Source: Phycisphaerales bacterium
GTDB taxonomy: Bacteria; Planctomycetota; Phycisphaerae; Phycisphaerales; SM1A02
Length of the DNA: 64,000 bases
NCBI GenBank assembly: GCA_029260575.1
Contig: JAJDDB010000027.1
Coordinates: 560,501 to 624,500 of the forward strand
Direction of reading: 5' to 3'
This document shows, one piece after another, positions 42,233 to 51,701 of the stretch. The notes beneath the pieces are model-generated. The model worked only from the letters and a program-made list of their open reading frames with translations. It ran no database searches and was not told where the DNA came from. The stretch's first letter is position 1, and each line of letters begins with the position of its first letter. A program made the translations under genes and the position numbers.

Positions 42233-44166
42233 CCAACGAACAACCGCGACAACTCGACTCGAATATTCTGGCTGTGCTGCACAACGCAGCCGGCCGATGG
42301 TCGGTCCTGGTGGCTGATATTTCCGGACCTCGTCCGAAAATCAGCGCGGCTCGGCAGTTCGAATCCAAAGACACAGCAACGATACACGACTGGCTCGATT
42401 CACAGCAGGTCAGCGCGATTCTTGCGGTTGTACCCGCTTCCGCGGTGATCTGCCGAACGTGCATGTTGCCCGATGTGAGCGATGATGAACTGGCGCAGGG
42501 TCTGGAACTGCAGGCCGAAGCACATCTGAACGGGATTGCCCCCGAGCATCGGACCGCAAAAGCTGTTCTTCCCGCTGCCGAGGGTGAATCAAGCCGGTCC
42601 GGCCTCATTCTTGCCTGGCCTGAATCGTCCCCAGTCGAGTTTCCCGAATTCGACCGCCCGGTGCTGTTCACCGCAGATGTTGCTGCGATCGGCGCTTTGC
42701 TGGACGTGCAGCGCCCCGAGCAACCGGTCGTCTGGGTCGATCGGCACAGCGATGCGCTAGCGCTGGCAATTACGCATACCAACGGCGTCGCATTTCGTGT
42801 CACCCGTGAACGTGCAATCGGCAATTCCGAAATGGTGCGCAGTGTGCAGCGAGCGATTGCAGAAACCGCGCTCAATGTCGGGCACTCACCCAGTTACGTC
42901 GAATCAGTCAACGAATCCACGGCAACGCAGTTGAGCGGTCTCACCGCGGACGCAGCCACGCTGATCCTGCCTGCTGACGTCAAGGGCAGCGTCGTCGATC
43001 GCGTGGACGGCACCGGCGCGGACATTCAGTGGTGGTCACAATTCGGCATCGCAGTGGGCGCGCTTCTGGCCCGAACAGGTCCGTTGCATACACTGACGAC
43101 GATGATTGATGCGCCGCCGATGACCGCGCCATCAATCGTCCACCGTATTGTTGATCAACTGTCCGTGCCGCGCACTGCTGTGAAGGTTGTCGTCGCTGCG
43201 GTTCTTCTGCTTGCTCTTTCACCGCTGCTGTTCAACGGTATGCGGTTGCTGATGCTGAATCTTCGGTACAGCGAACTTGATGAAAAGCGCGCCCAGGTTG
43301 AGCGCGCACATCAGTCGCTGACCATGTACAAAGAACTTGAAGAACAGGCTTGGCCGATGACCAAGCTGCTTGCGGACATCGCCAACTGCACGCCGCTTGG
43401 CATCGAACTGGAAGTCATTCGCATTCGGCAGGGACAGTTCTTCACTGTGGCCGGCACCGCGTCTCCGAACGACAAGGAAGGCCTGTCCGCTACGGAAAAC
43501 ATCGCGCTCATGGAGCAGCAGCTTCGTGACACGCGCATCTTTACCGAGGTGCGCTATGCGTGGGGTGATCCGACCGCCAACGGACAACTGGAATTCGATC
43601 TGAATGCAAAGATCGTTCGGCCGTACTACCTGGCCTCTTACGATGTTGAACAGGACTTCGGCAGATGGCCGCATGAAGCCCGCCGCAACGGCGACCCCAT
43701 ACCCGATGAAAACACCCGCACCGCAGTTGCAAGCGGTGCAGAATCGTCCGGTGGAGTCAAGACAAGTGGGCCGACAACAGGCGCACTCGCCAAGACAAAC
43801 GATGACACGACACGTTCAACCGGCGGCGCGGTGCAGCCGAACCCGCGCGTGAATACGAATTCCAACGCCGCCAACGACGACGGCGAGCGCGAAACACGCC
43901 CCAACACTCGCCTGAGTAACAACGGAGGTCGTGACAATCGCGATCTTGGAAATATTGACAACCGCGAAAAGACCATTGATCCCAATGCCCTGCCGGAATT
44001 TCTGTCAGATGCCACAATTGGCACACTCTCTCGTCAGGAGACAATGAGTCATCTCGCCAAAGTTGCCAAAGCCAACAAGGCCTGGGGTGGCGATGAAGAC
44101 ACCAAAGCGAAACTCGATGAGCAGCACCAGAAGCTCATGGATCGTTTGAAGGAACTTCGAAAGTAA
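42229..44166 (+). CDS. GspL / PilM-PilN-like assembly protein
   Basis: 645 residues. The N-terminal ~290 residues resemble an actin-like PilM/GspL cytoplasmic domain (S-V-L-V-A-D-I-S, V-P-A-S-A-V-I-C-R, L-E-L-Q-A-E-A-H-L). One membrane helix occurs at ~323-345 (V-V-V-A-A-V-L-L-L-A-L), followed by a coiled coil and a PilN-like periplasmic part (D-I-A-N-C-T-P-L-G-I-E-L). The last ~190 residues are Asn/Thr/Gly/Asp-rich, disordered, ending in a charged helix. It would link the GspE ATPase with GspM. GTG start overlaps gspK by 4 bp. Confidence 0.8.
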   Translation: MTNEQPRQLDSNILAVLHNAAGRWSVLVADISGPRPKISAARQFESKDTATIHDWLDSQQVSAILAVVPASAVICRTCMLPDVSDDELAQGLELQAEAHLNGIAPEHRTAKAVLPAAEGESSRSGLILAWPESSPVEFPEFDRPVLFTADVAAIGALLDVQRPEQPVVWVDRHSDALALAITHTNGVAFRVTRERAIGNSEMVRSVQRAIAETALNVGHSPSYVESVNESTATQLSGLTADAATLILPADVKGSVVDRVDGTGADIQWWSQFGIAVGALLARTGPLHTLTTMIDAPPMTAPSIVHRIVDQLSVPRTAVKVVVAAVLLLALSPLLFNGMRLLMLNLRYSELDEKRAQVERAHQSLTMYKELEEQAWPMTKLLADIANCTPLGIELEVIRIRQGQFFTVAGTASPNDKEGLSATENIALMEQQLRDTRIFTEVRYAWGDPTANGQLEFDLNAKIVRPYYLASYDVEQDFGRWPHEARRNGDPIPDENTRTAVASGAESSGGVKTSGPTTGALAKTNDDTTRSTGGAVQPNPRVNTNSNAANDDGERETRPNTRLSNNGGRDNRDLGNIDNREKTIDPNALPEFLSDATIGTLSRQETMSHLAKVAKANKAWGGDEDTKAKLDEQHQKLMDRLKELRK

Positions 44167-44173
44167 CAGCATC

Positions 44174-44785
44174 ATGGCCGAGCAATTCGAACAACTCTGG
44201 CAGCGATTTCGTGCTTTTCCTCGGGCGATTCAATGGGCGCTCATTGCGGGCGTCTGCATTCTCGTGTTCGTTATCTGGAACGACTACATCAAGGCAATCG
44301 GTGATGAGTGGGCGCTTGCTGCAGATCGCATCGAACGGCAGGTTGCTGAAGTGCGCAACAGCGTCGCGCTGGAAGACGATTTCGAATCGATGAAAGACAC
44401 CATACGCGGGCTCGGGCCGGTCCATGTGCCTGCCAGCGAACAGGCCGCAACAACGGCGCTCAATGACGTCGTCAACAATCTTCTCAAGGAATACCGCAAT
44501 TCCATCACCAACCAGCAGTTCAATCGCGCAGCCGGTGATCGGCTGCGCAAGGGTTCGCTGCACGGCATCATCGGCGCGCAGCAAGTCGGCAAGAAGCTGA
44601 CCGGTGAACTTGAATTCGACGCCCCGCCGGAGATCGCCACCGCGATCCTCGCCAAACTGGAATCCAGCCCCGACATCGAATCAGTGACGGAAGTGCGCTT
44701 CACCAAACTCGGCGGTCGCGAAGTTGGTGTGAAACTCAAACTCGAAGCGTGGGTTGTCGTCCGCGACACCTCCCGCCGTTCGTAA
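44174..44785 (+). CDS. GspM / PilO-like assembly protein
   Basis: 203 residues. One membrane helix (about 20-38, A-L-I-A-G-V-C-I-L-V-F-V-I-W) near the N-terminus, a coiled coil (~50-75) and a ferredoxin-like C-terminal domain. Size, topology and its place right after the GspL-like gene match GspM or PilO, the periplasmic partner of GspL/PilN. Sequence similarity alone is weak. Confidence 0.7.
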   Translation: MAEQFEQLWQRFRAFPRAIQWALIAGVCILVFVIWNDYIKAIGDEWALAADRIERQVAEVRNSVALEDDFESMKDTIRGLGPVHVPASEQAATTALNDVVNNLLKEYRNSITNQQFNRAAGDRLRKGSLHGIIGAQQVGKKLTGELEFDAPPEIATAILAKLESSPDIESVTEVRFTKLGGREVGVKLKLEAWVVVRDTSRRS

Positions 44786-44797
44786 ACGGAAGTACGT

Positions 44798-45958
44798 ATG
44801 CTCGGCAATCGCATCAACATCTCGGCACCGCTGATTGCGTCACTGGTGGCCATCGCTATCTGCGGACTGGTTGTGATGTTGTATCTGGTGGATATTGCCG
44901 CAGCAGTGCTCGGCCCGGGCACGGGTGACATCGAACCGGATGCGAAGTTGTCGCTGTATGTTGCTGAGCACGAACAGAAGATGGAGGAGTTTGCCGAACG
45001 ATTTGACGGACGATCTGTGTTTTACATTCCACCGGTACGTCAGCCGCCGCAAACTGTTGTGACACGAACGCCGGAACAGGAGCGCGATCCTGCGCCATAT
45101 GTGGCACCTCTGCCACCGGAGCCGGAGGTCCTCCGCTACACCGGGCCGAGCCCGATCTTTGCTGTCGGGTCGGAAGTCTGGTTTGAGCGACCGCGCCCTG
45201 ATGAACCGCAGATGCGCCTGCGCGTCGGCGAAACAGCTCATAATGTCAAGCTCGTCTCCGTGTCGCTGCCCAGCTTTATCACCGTCGAATTCAAAGACAC
45301 TGAATTCGATCTTGACATGCTCGGCACATACTTTGGCGGCTACAAGAACGATGACAACGGCACAGAAGACTTCATCCTCGAGGCGAACACGCGCGAAAAA
45401 CCCATGCCTGGCATCGTGGTTATCTCACCGAAAGGTGAAACGCCACTCGAAGACGATCAGCCGACGCTGACGGCCAGCGACCTGGAGACGTCTGGTGACC
45501 AGAACAACAATCCTGCTGACATGATGGCCCGGCCTGAACCGATCCCATCAAACATCAGTTTCGAATTTGCGAAACCACACATTGAAGACGATGACAACGA
45601 TGCCGCCGATGCATCAACACAAGAAGATGCGCAGCCCACACAGCCAATCGAGCAATCCGAAGATGTGTGGTACGGTCCGCCGATTCCCGCTGCACTGCTG
45701 GAACGTCATACCAACGCCAGCATGGCCCCGCCGCCGGCAAATGATGACGCAGACGAAGCTGTTACTGTGACAACGACAATGAATGACAGCGCGCAGCTTC
45801 CGCCGCGCGATCTTGAAGCCGAAGATGAAGCCGCACAAGCAGGCGATCCGGAAGCAGACGCTCAGGCCGATGCTGAGGCTTCGGACCAATCTGATGATGA
45901 CCAGTCGGAGCAGGATGCGCCGGCAGCACCTGAACAACCGGCTGGACCGCCGGAATAA
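44798..45958 (+). CDS. bitopic GspC/PilP-like protein with acidic tail
   Basis: 386 residues. One membrane helix (about 10-37), a linker with Pro-rich segments, a small beta domain (~115-200; V-G-E-T-A-H-N-V-K-L-V-S-V) and a long acidic, disordered tail with Glu, Asp, Gln and Ala to the end. The operon position between M-like and the secretin, and the topology, suggest the protein that couples the inner-membrane platform to the secretin (GspC or PilP). I cannot see a clear HR domain, so the call is tentative. Confidence 0.55.
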   Translation: MLGNRINISAPLIASLVAIAICGLVVMLYLVDIAAAVLGPGTGDIEPDAKLSLYVAEHEQKMEEFAERFDGRSVFYIPPVRQPPQTVVTRTPEQERDPAPYVAPLPPEPEVLRYTGPSPIFAVGSEVWFERPRPDEPQMRLRVGETAHNVKLVSVSLPSFITVEFKDTEFDLDMLGTYFGGYKNDDNGTEDFILEANTREKPMPGIVVISPKGETPLEDDQPTLTASDLETSGDQNNNPADMMARPEPIPSNISFEFAKPHIEDDDNDAADASTQEDAQPTQPIEQSEDVWYGPPIPAALLERHTNASMAPPPANDDADEAVTVTTTMNDSAQLPPRDLEAEDEAAQAGDPEADAQADAEASDQSDDDQSEQDAPAAPEQPAGPPE

Positions 45959-45960
45959 TC

Positions 45961-46036
45961 GTGCAGCGATGTTTGGATACAAACACGCCTGCACATCTCT
46001 AGACACGTCCGATACCGTATTTGTACGGGTTCGGAC
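45961..46036 (+). other. two adjacent hairpins between the GspC/P-like and gspD genes
   Basis: Hairpin 1 (45961-45994): GTGCAG/CTGCAC outer stem, 3x3 internal loop, TGTTT/AAACA inner stem. Hairpin 2 (46007-46036): GTCCGA/TCGGAC outer stem, a 2x2 internal loop, CCGTA/TACGG inner stem and a TTTG loop. Neither has a T tract. They begin 3 bp after the stop codon of the upstream gene and may stabilise or separate parts of the operon transcript. Confidence 0.45.
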
Positions 46037-46213
46037 TGTACCGGCTGGGTGAAGGACAGGAAATAATTCCGGGCAGTGACCATTGGCCCGCAGGAAACAA
46101 TCGTGCACACTTACAGCAGACAATCAGGACAGCGTCACACACCAGCAGACCTGACTGATGTGCCAGCTGTGCAAGTCAAGCATCGGCGCCGCCGCCCCGG
46201 GAGCAATGTGAAG

Positions 46214-48808
46214 ATGAAGATCATGCGACAAATGACCATATGTACCGCAGTGGCCCTGACCGCAATGCTCGCGCCATGTGCGCTCGGTCAGAGCAATCGC
46301 CCGGAGCCCGCTGTTCCGCAAGCCTCGACTGTCAACGACCGACCATTGGCCCGAGCGGACATCCGCCCAGAGCCCCAGTCGCGCGATCTCATACGCCGCG
46401 CGCCGACCAATGGCCCGTCGCGCCGAGAGATTCCGGATGAACAGGTCATCCTCGCGTTTGATGATGTGTCCGTCATGGACACGATCGAATTCATCGTCAA
46501 GACGACAGGCAAGGTGGTCATGCCCCTGCAGCCGAGCGCGCTCAAGGGCCGCAAGATCTCTTTGATCAACGACAAGCCAATCTCGCGTGCAGAAGCGCTT
46601 GACCTGTTGTTCCGTTCATTCAGACTCAACGGCATCGGCGTCATCGAACATGATGACATCATCATCATTGACACGCTGGATAACATCCACCGCATACCGA
46701 ATATGCCAGTCTACAACGCAAACGTGGACATCATGGATCGCTCCGACGTCGGCGTGATCGCGATGAAGATCTTTGCGTTGCAGGAAGCCCAAGCGGAGGA
46801 CATCTCCGAACAAATCGAAACGCTTTTTCAACTCGGCGAGAAGATGACCGTCGACACCAATAGCAATCAGATTGTCGTGATCGGCGACATCGGCCTGCAA
46901 CAGCAGATTCAACGTATCATCGACGAACTTGACAACACGTTCATTGCTGAAGTGACGCGCACCTTCCGCCTGCGGTATGCAGATGCAGGCGAAGTGTCGG
47001 ACAACATTTATGACCTGTTTGAATCCGACGGTTCCAGCGGTGCAGGTCGGCAGCAGCGCACCCCGCGCAACCGAAACCCACGCCAGCAGACTCCGACTGT
47101 ACCAGGCGTCGGCCCCGGCCCCACTGTTGAATTGCGCGTCACCGTCAGCGGCCAGAACAACTCGCTTACCGTGCAAGCCGCTCCTGTTGTGATGCAGAAA
47201 ATCGATCACTTGATCGATACTGAATGGGATCTTCCGCGTCAACCTGGTACATCGAAGATTTATACGTTGCAGTACACGGACCCGCTGAAGGTTCGTGATC
47301 TGCTGCGGGATCTGATCGGTAGCGGCGGCTCCAGCAGCGGCGGTTCACGCCGCGCCGGTACGCCCGGCGGCGCACAGGGTCGAACCGATGTCTCCGATCA
47401 ACTCGGCGGCGTCTATCAGATCGAAGCGTATCCCGATTCGCAAAGCCTCGTTGTGCTGTCCAAGACAACTGAAAGTCTGGACTATCTCGATCACATCGTG
47501 ACGTCGCTGGATCAACCGTCGGACGTCGCGCTTCCACAGGTGATTCCGCTCAAGCACGCCAACGCGGTTGACCTTGCTCAGGAAGTCAACGTGCTGATGT
47601 CAACCGGTGGCAATGTCACTTTGAACGAACCTGAATCCGGCCTGACAGGCGAAGGTGTGGACAGCTTTGGTTCCGATAGCGCCAATGCTGGCGGTGGCGC
47701 AACCGGCGGCGCGCAAACCGCCGGCCAGATTAACTTCCCATGGCAGCGCGGCCAACAAAACGAAGACCAGACGCCCGAATCATCACTGATCGGGAAGACT
47801 CGCGTCGTGCCCATCGTACGGCAAAACGCACTCGCAGTGCTGGCCCCGCCGGCGTATCGCGAAGCCATTTTCAACATGATCACCGATCTCGATCAGCCCG
47901 GCCGGCAGGTCATGATCAGCGCGATCATCGCAGAAGTCGAACTGAGCAATGATCTTGCACTGGGGCTGCGCGTCAGCAACTCCGGAGACATCCTCGGCGG
48001 CGGCAATCCGGACAACCGCATCGGCGGCAACTTCAGCACGACCGCTTCGGAAACCGGATTCCTTGACAGTTTGTTCGACACATCAGTGCTTGATGTCAAC
48101 GTCAATATCAATGCCGTCTTACAGGCTCTGGAAGAAGTTACTAATGTGCGTATTCTGCAGCAACCGCGCGTCTTCACCGCGGACAATCAGGAAGCACAGT
48201 TCTTCGATGGCCAGGACTTTCCATTCCTGACCAACACGCAAACCACTGACCAAGGCACGGTCAATGAATCGACCGAATATCGCCCCGTCGGTATCTTCCT
48301 GAATGTACGGCCGCGCATCACCGCCCAGCGCGATATCGATCTCGATGTGAATCTCGAGCTTTCCAGCATCGTGCCCGGCCAGACGCAATTCGGCAGCGCT
48401 ATTGTCGACCGTCGAACAACGACCACCCGTATCGTGCTTCGTGATCAGCAGACAATCGTGCTTTCGGGCATTCTGACCGACCGCGAATCACAGATCACGC
48501 GCAAGGTTCCGTTCTTCGGCGACATCCCGATCATCGGCGAACTGTTCAAGAGCCGCGAAAACTCCAAGACCACGACCGAGTTGATCGCGTTCATCACGCC
48601 GCATGTGGTTGACAATCCGGATGCGCTCGCCGAATTCTCTGAAACCGATACACAGCGTCTGGATGAAATCTCCAAGCCGTTGGATCAACAGGACCCGGAT
48701 GCGAATTCGACAGAGTCGATTCGCAAGCGGCTGCTTCCGCCGGATGTGCGGCGCAAGGAAGACGAACTGTACGAAGTGGAGAAGACTGAACCGAAAGCCG
48801 ATACATAA
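46214..48808 (+). CDS. gspD: type II secretion outer-membrane secretin GspD
   Basis: 864 residues. Signal peptide (1-24, M-T-I-C-T-A-V-A-L-T-A-M-L-A-P-C-A-L-G). N0 domain (F-D-D-V-S-V-M-D-T-I-E-F-I) and several N1-N3 ring domains follow (D-E-L-D-N-T, T-L-Q-Y-T-D-P, I-P-L-K-H-A-N-A) with Gly/Ser-rich loops, then the secretin pore from about residue 560 (V-M-I-S-A-I-I-A-E-V-E-L) with V-P-F-F-G-D-I-P-I-I-G-E-L-F and T-T-E-L-I-A-F-I-T-P-H-V. It forms the outer-membrane gate. ATG 46214 follows GGGAG; GTG 46208 is an alternative. The gap of 255 bp before it contains two hairpins. Confidence 0.94.
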   Translation: MKIMRQMTICTAVALTAMLAPCALGQSNRPEPAVPQASTVNDRPLARADIRPEPQSRDLIRRAPTNGPSRREIPDEQVILAFDDVSVMDTIEFIVKTTGKVVMPLQPSALKGRKISLINDKPISRAEALDLLFRSFRLNGIGVIEHDDIIIIDTLDNIHRIPNMPVYNANVDIMDRSDVGVIAMKIFALQEAQAEDISEQIETLFQLGEKMTVDTNSNQIVVIGDIGLQQQIQRIIDELDNTFIAEVTRTFRLRYADAGEVSDNIYDLFESDGSSGAGRQQRTPRNRNPRQQTPTVPGVGPGPTVELRVTVSGQNNSLTVQAAPVVMQKIDHLIDTEWDLPRQPGTSKIYTLQYTDPLKVRDLLRDLIGSGGSSSGGSRRAGTPGGAQGRTDVSDQLGGVYQIEAYPDSQSLVVLSKTTESLDYLDHIVTSLDQPSDVALPQVIPLKHANAVDLAQEVNVLMSTGGNVTLNEPESGLTGEGVDSFGSDSANAGGGATGGAQTAGQINFPWQRGQQNEDQTPESSLIGKTRVVPIVRQNALAVLAPPAYREAIFNMITDLDQPGRQVMISAIIAEVELSNDLALGLRVSNSGDILGGGNPDNRIGGNFSTTASETGFLDSLFDTSVLDVNVNINAVLQALEEVTNVRILQQPRVFTADNQEAQFFDGQDFPFLTNTQTTDQGTVNESTEYRPVGIFLNVRPRITAQRDIDLDVNLELSSIVPGQTQFGSAIVDRRTTTTRIVLRDQQTIVLSGILTDRESQITRKVPFFGDIPIIGELFKSRENSKTTTELIAFITPHVVDNPDALAEFSETDTQRLDEISKPLDQQDPDANSTESIRKRLLPPDVRRKEDELYEVEKTEPKADT

Positions 48809-48814
48809 ACTCAC

Positions 48815-50059
48815 GTGCATCTCTGTTTCAGAACAATACGAACGAACGTGACTCTATCCATCAGCGCCGCAGCACTTGCGGCGCTGATGTGCTGCGCCAG
48901 TGGATGTCAGCCGCAGGTGACGCAGAAAATCACCAGCCGAAGACCCCATTCACCGGACACCGGTACGCCGGTTGATCTGAGTAAGGCGCCGATTGAGAAT
49001 CAGCGCATCCGCTGGCAGGTTCTGCCCTGCGGTTCCGTTGCGAACGACAGTATGACATTGCCCGCGGTCAGCCCCGACGGGATGTTCATCGCAACGCAGA
49101 CCGGCGGAAGTCCTTCATGGGATCAACTGCTCGCGCGAGATGGTGCAACGCCGCCAACGGCGACGCGCATCGAAATCTATTCACTTCGCGAAGGGAGCGA
49201 GCAACCACAGTTTGTTGCTGCTGTTGATCAGCAGGTTCTGCTCGGCCGATCTGTTGATCGCGAAGGATTTCTCGTCGAGTCGCCACGCGAAGACGGTTCG
49301 CGATGGATCGGCAAAGCAGATTGGAGTACCGGGTCTGTCCAATGGCTGGTGCATGATGAATACGTCAACGCGTTTGCAAGCCTCGGACCCGGCGGCAGGC
49401 TTGCATGGTCGCGACGGGCTGTTGATACGGAACACTTTGACCTGGCGGTGCGACATCTCGCTGAGCCGTGGATTCTGGAAGGCGGTGGCGGTGATTGGCT
49501 GATGCCGACATGGGCCGGCACTGGTGACGGGCTCTTTGCGCTGAATCTCACGAATCATTTTCTGGACGCTGTCTATGGCACAGCTGTAGGCCCGGAGCAA
49601 TATCGCAGATCCATGCGCCGCCTGCCGATTGCAACCGATGCGCTGCTGCCTGCTGCGTTCCAACTGCTCAACGGTCATATCAACGTGAATGATGGCGCAG
49701 CTGCGCCACGTACTGAACTTGTGTTCTATCACATCGGATACGGCCGCGTCGGTGTGTGGCAACCGCGCTCGGCCCGAGCCGATCGTGCAACTGTATTTGC
49801 GATCGGTTCGCTGTTCGGCGTCACGGACAACGCTGGATTCATCGTATGTATGACCGAAAAAGCTCTAGTGCGACAGCGCATTGATCATCCCCCCGACAAA
49901 ATCGAACTACTCAAAGGGCATTTGGTCCCTCGGCCAATCACACATCCGAACTGGCAGTATCTGCTGCTCGCACCGAGCAACGGCCAGGTCAATCTGACGT
50001 TGATGCGCCTGCTGCCGGCAGATTCACCGCTGTGGACAGACGCAACGTCGGGCAAGTAA
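48815..50059 (+). CDS. lipoprotein with beta-propeller-like repeats, end of secretion operon
   Basis: 414 residues. Starting at GTG 48815, the N-terminus has two Arg residues, a hydrophobic segment and the lipobox C-C-A-S-G-C, so it should be lipidated. GTG 48848 would give a shorter, uncharged signal. The mature part contains strand segments such as L-P-A-V-S-P-D-G-M-F-I-A and A-S-L-G-P-G-G-R-L-A-W-S that resemble WD40/TolB-like propeller blades. The start lies 6 bp after gspD, so it is probably co-transcribed and may help the secretin, as pilotins do (inference only). Confidence 0.65.
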   Translation: MHLCFRTIRTNVTLSISAAALAALMCCASGCQPQVTQKITSRRPHSPDTGTPVDLSKAPIENQRIRWQVLPCGSVANDSMTLPAVSPDGMFIATQTGGSPSWDQLLARDGATPPTATRIEIYSLREGSEQPQFVAAVDQQVLLGRSVDREGFLVESPREDGSRWIGKADWSTGSVQWLVHDEYVNAFASLGPGGRLAWSRRAVDTEHFDLAVRHLAEPWILEGGGGDWLMPTWAGTGDGLFALNLTNHFLDAVYGTAVGPEQYRRSMRRLPIATDALLPAAFQLLNGHINVNDGAAAPRTELVFYHIGYGRVGVWQPRSARADRATVFAIGSLFGVTDNAGFIVCMTEKALVRQRIDHPPDKIELLKGHLVPRPITHPNWQYLLLAPSNGQVNLTLMRLLPADSPLWTDATSGK

Positions 50060-50092
50060 CGCGCATCGACCCCAGCACAAGTTCATCAATTC

Positions 50093-51589
50093 CTATCGTG
50101 CATCCGGTCCCATCGCAGCGGCTTCGCGCACATCCGGCGGAACGGTCGCGCCGCACTCTGGGCAATGAGCGCCTCCCGAACCACGGAGATCGTACCCACA
50201 ACTCTCGCACGGCAAGGTGCCGTCTTCAATTCCCTGCACGAATGTCCTGCCCCGATAAATCATCGCAAAGAAAACGAATGCGACCGCGGTGATGAGCATC
50301 GCCACAGTGAAGAACATGTAGTACGAGGCGCCTTCGAGCTTCGTTGAACCGTCATCGTTCTGAATAACAACATTGACGAGTGAGACGAAAAGATTGCCCA
50401 ATGAAACACCGAGGAAGTAAATACCCATGATGAATGACTTCATGCGCTTGGGGGCTTGCGTGTACGCAAACTCCAGCGATGTAATCGAGATCATGATCTC
50501 CGCCGAAGTCAGAATCACATACGCAAGCAACTGCCAGCCGATGTTCGGTAGCGCGCCGGCGTCAATGCGCTGCTGAATCCACGTGGAAAGTGCAAAAGCT
50601 GCGGTGGTGACAAACATTCCGATGGCAATCTTTCGCAGCGGCGTCACCTTAAACAGGTTCTTGTCGATGAGCGGATAAATGACATACGTAAACACCGGAA
50701 TCAGTACCAGAATCAGAATCGGGTTTGCGGCCTGAATCTGTGATTCGAGCCAGTTAACACCGAGAAATTTCCGGTCCATGTCTTCTGCCTGCAATACCCA
50801 CGCCGAACCTGTCTGATCAAAAAGCGCCCAGAACATCGGAATGAAGATGAGAAACAACGGCGCGAGATTCAGCAGAGCCCGCCGGCCGTCCTTGCTGAAT
50901 GTCTCTTCCATGAACTTCTTCGGGCCCGAAGGAGGAATGTGTACGAACTTGTTGCGGCCAAGCCAGAATATGAATGTCGCAATCGCCATTAATACGCCGG
51001 GCACACCAAACGCCAACCACGGGCCGTAGTACTTGAGAAACAACGGTGTCAGGATTGTGCTCGTTGCAGCACCAACATTGATCGCAAAATAGAACCACGA
51101 GAAGATCTTGGTGATCAGATGCTGATTCTTCTCGCCGAATTGATCGCCAACATGCGCGGAGACGCACGGTTTGATCGCACCCGCGCCCATGGCAATGAAC
51201 AGCAGTCCCGGATACATCCAGTACTTCATGTGCATGTCCATCGCCGGCGCGAAATCCATGACCGCCAGGCAGCCGTGACCGAGACAATACAGCAACGAGA
51301 GGAACAGGATGGTGCGGTACTTCCCGAGGATGACATCACTGATGATCGCGCCTATAAGCGGGAAGAAGTATGCCGCAGCAGTAAACAGGTGATACGTTGC
51401 CTTGGCCTGCTCGTCGTTGAATGGATCCAGCGCGCCGCTGGCATCGAGAAGATGCTTGGTCATGAAGACCGTCAGAATTCCCTTCATGCCGTAAAAGCTG
51501 AATCGCTCTGCGACTTCGTTGCCGATGATGTACGGAATACCCCCGGGCATCTTCGTCGTCTGCACGGGTACTGATCGATACTTGCTCAT
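50093..51589 (-). CDS. POT-family peptide:proton symporter with C-terminal zinc ribbon
   Basis: 498 residues. The POT signature E-V-A-E-R-F-S-F-Y-G-M-K-G is at the first helix (about residue 28). Some fourteen hydrophobic helices follow. The family imports di- and tripeptides with protons. The last ~40 residues form a zinc ribbon (C-E-S-C-G-Y-D-L-R-G...C-P-E-C-G), a tail characteristic of planctomycetal membrane proteins and unusual for POT transporters elsewhere. The start at 51589 (M-S-K-Y-R-S) is preferred; M-D-E-R at 51604 is possible. Confidence 0.92.
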   Translation of the reverse strand: MSKYRSVPVQTTKMPGGIPYIIGNEVAERFSFYGMKGILTVFMTKHLLDASGALDPFNDEQAKATYHLFTAAAYFFPLIGAIISDVILGKYRTILFLSLLYCLGHGCLAVMDFAPAMDMHMKYWMYPGLLFIAMGAGAIKPCVSAHVGDQFGEKNQHLITKIFSWFYFAINVGAATSTILTPLFLKYYGPWLAFGVPGVLMAIATFIFWLGRNKFVHIPPSGPKKFMEETFSKDGRRALLNLAPLFLIFIPMFWALFDQTGSAWVLQAEDMDRKFLGVNWLESQIQAANPILILVLIPVFTYVIYPLIDKNLFKVTPLRKIAIGMFVTTAAFALSTWIQQRIDAGALPNIGWQLLAYVILTSAEIMISITSLEFAYTQAPKRMKSFIMGIYFLGVSLGNLFVSLVNVVIQNDDGSTKLEGASYYMFFTVAMLITAVAFVFFAMIYRGRTFVQGIEDGTLPCESCGYDLRGSGGAHCPECGATVPPDVREAAAMGPDAR

Positions 51590-51701
51590 AATGCGTTCAT
51601 CCATTTGCACGGGCGCAGCAGCGGTCGCAGGCTTCGAGAGCCGTCCACAATACACGACACCTGCCGATCGTTCAGGCGATGGAAAACCCGATCGACAGTT
51701 G

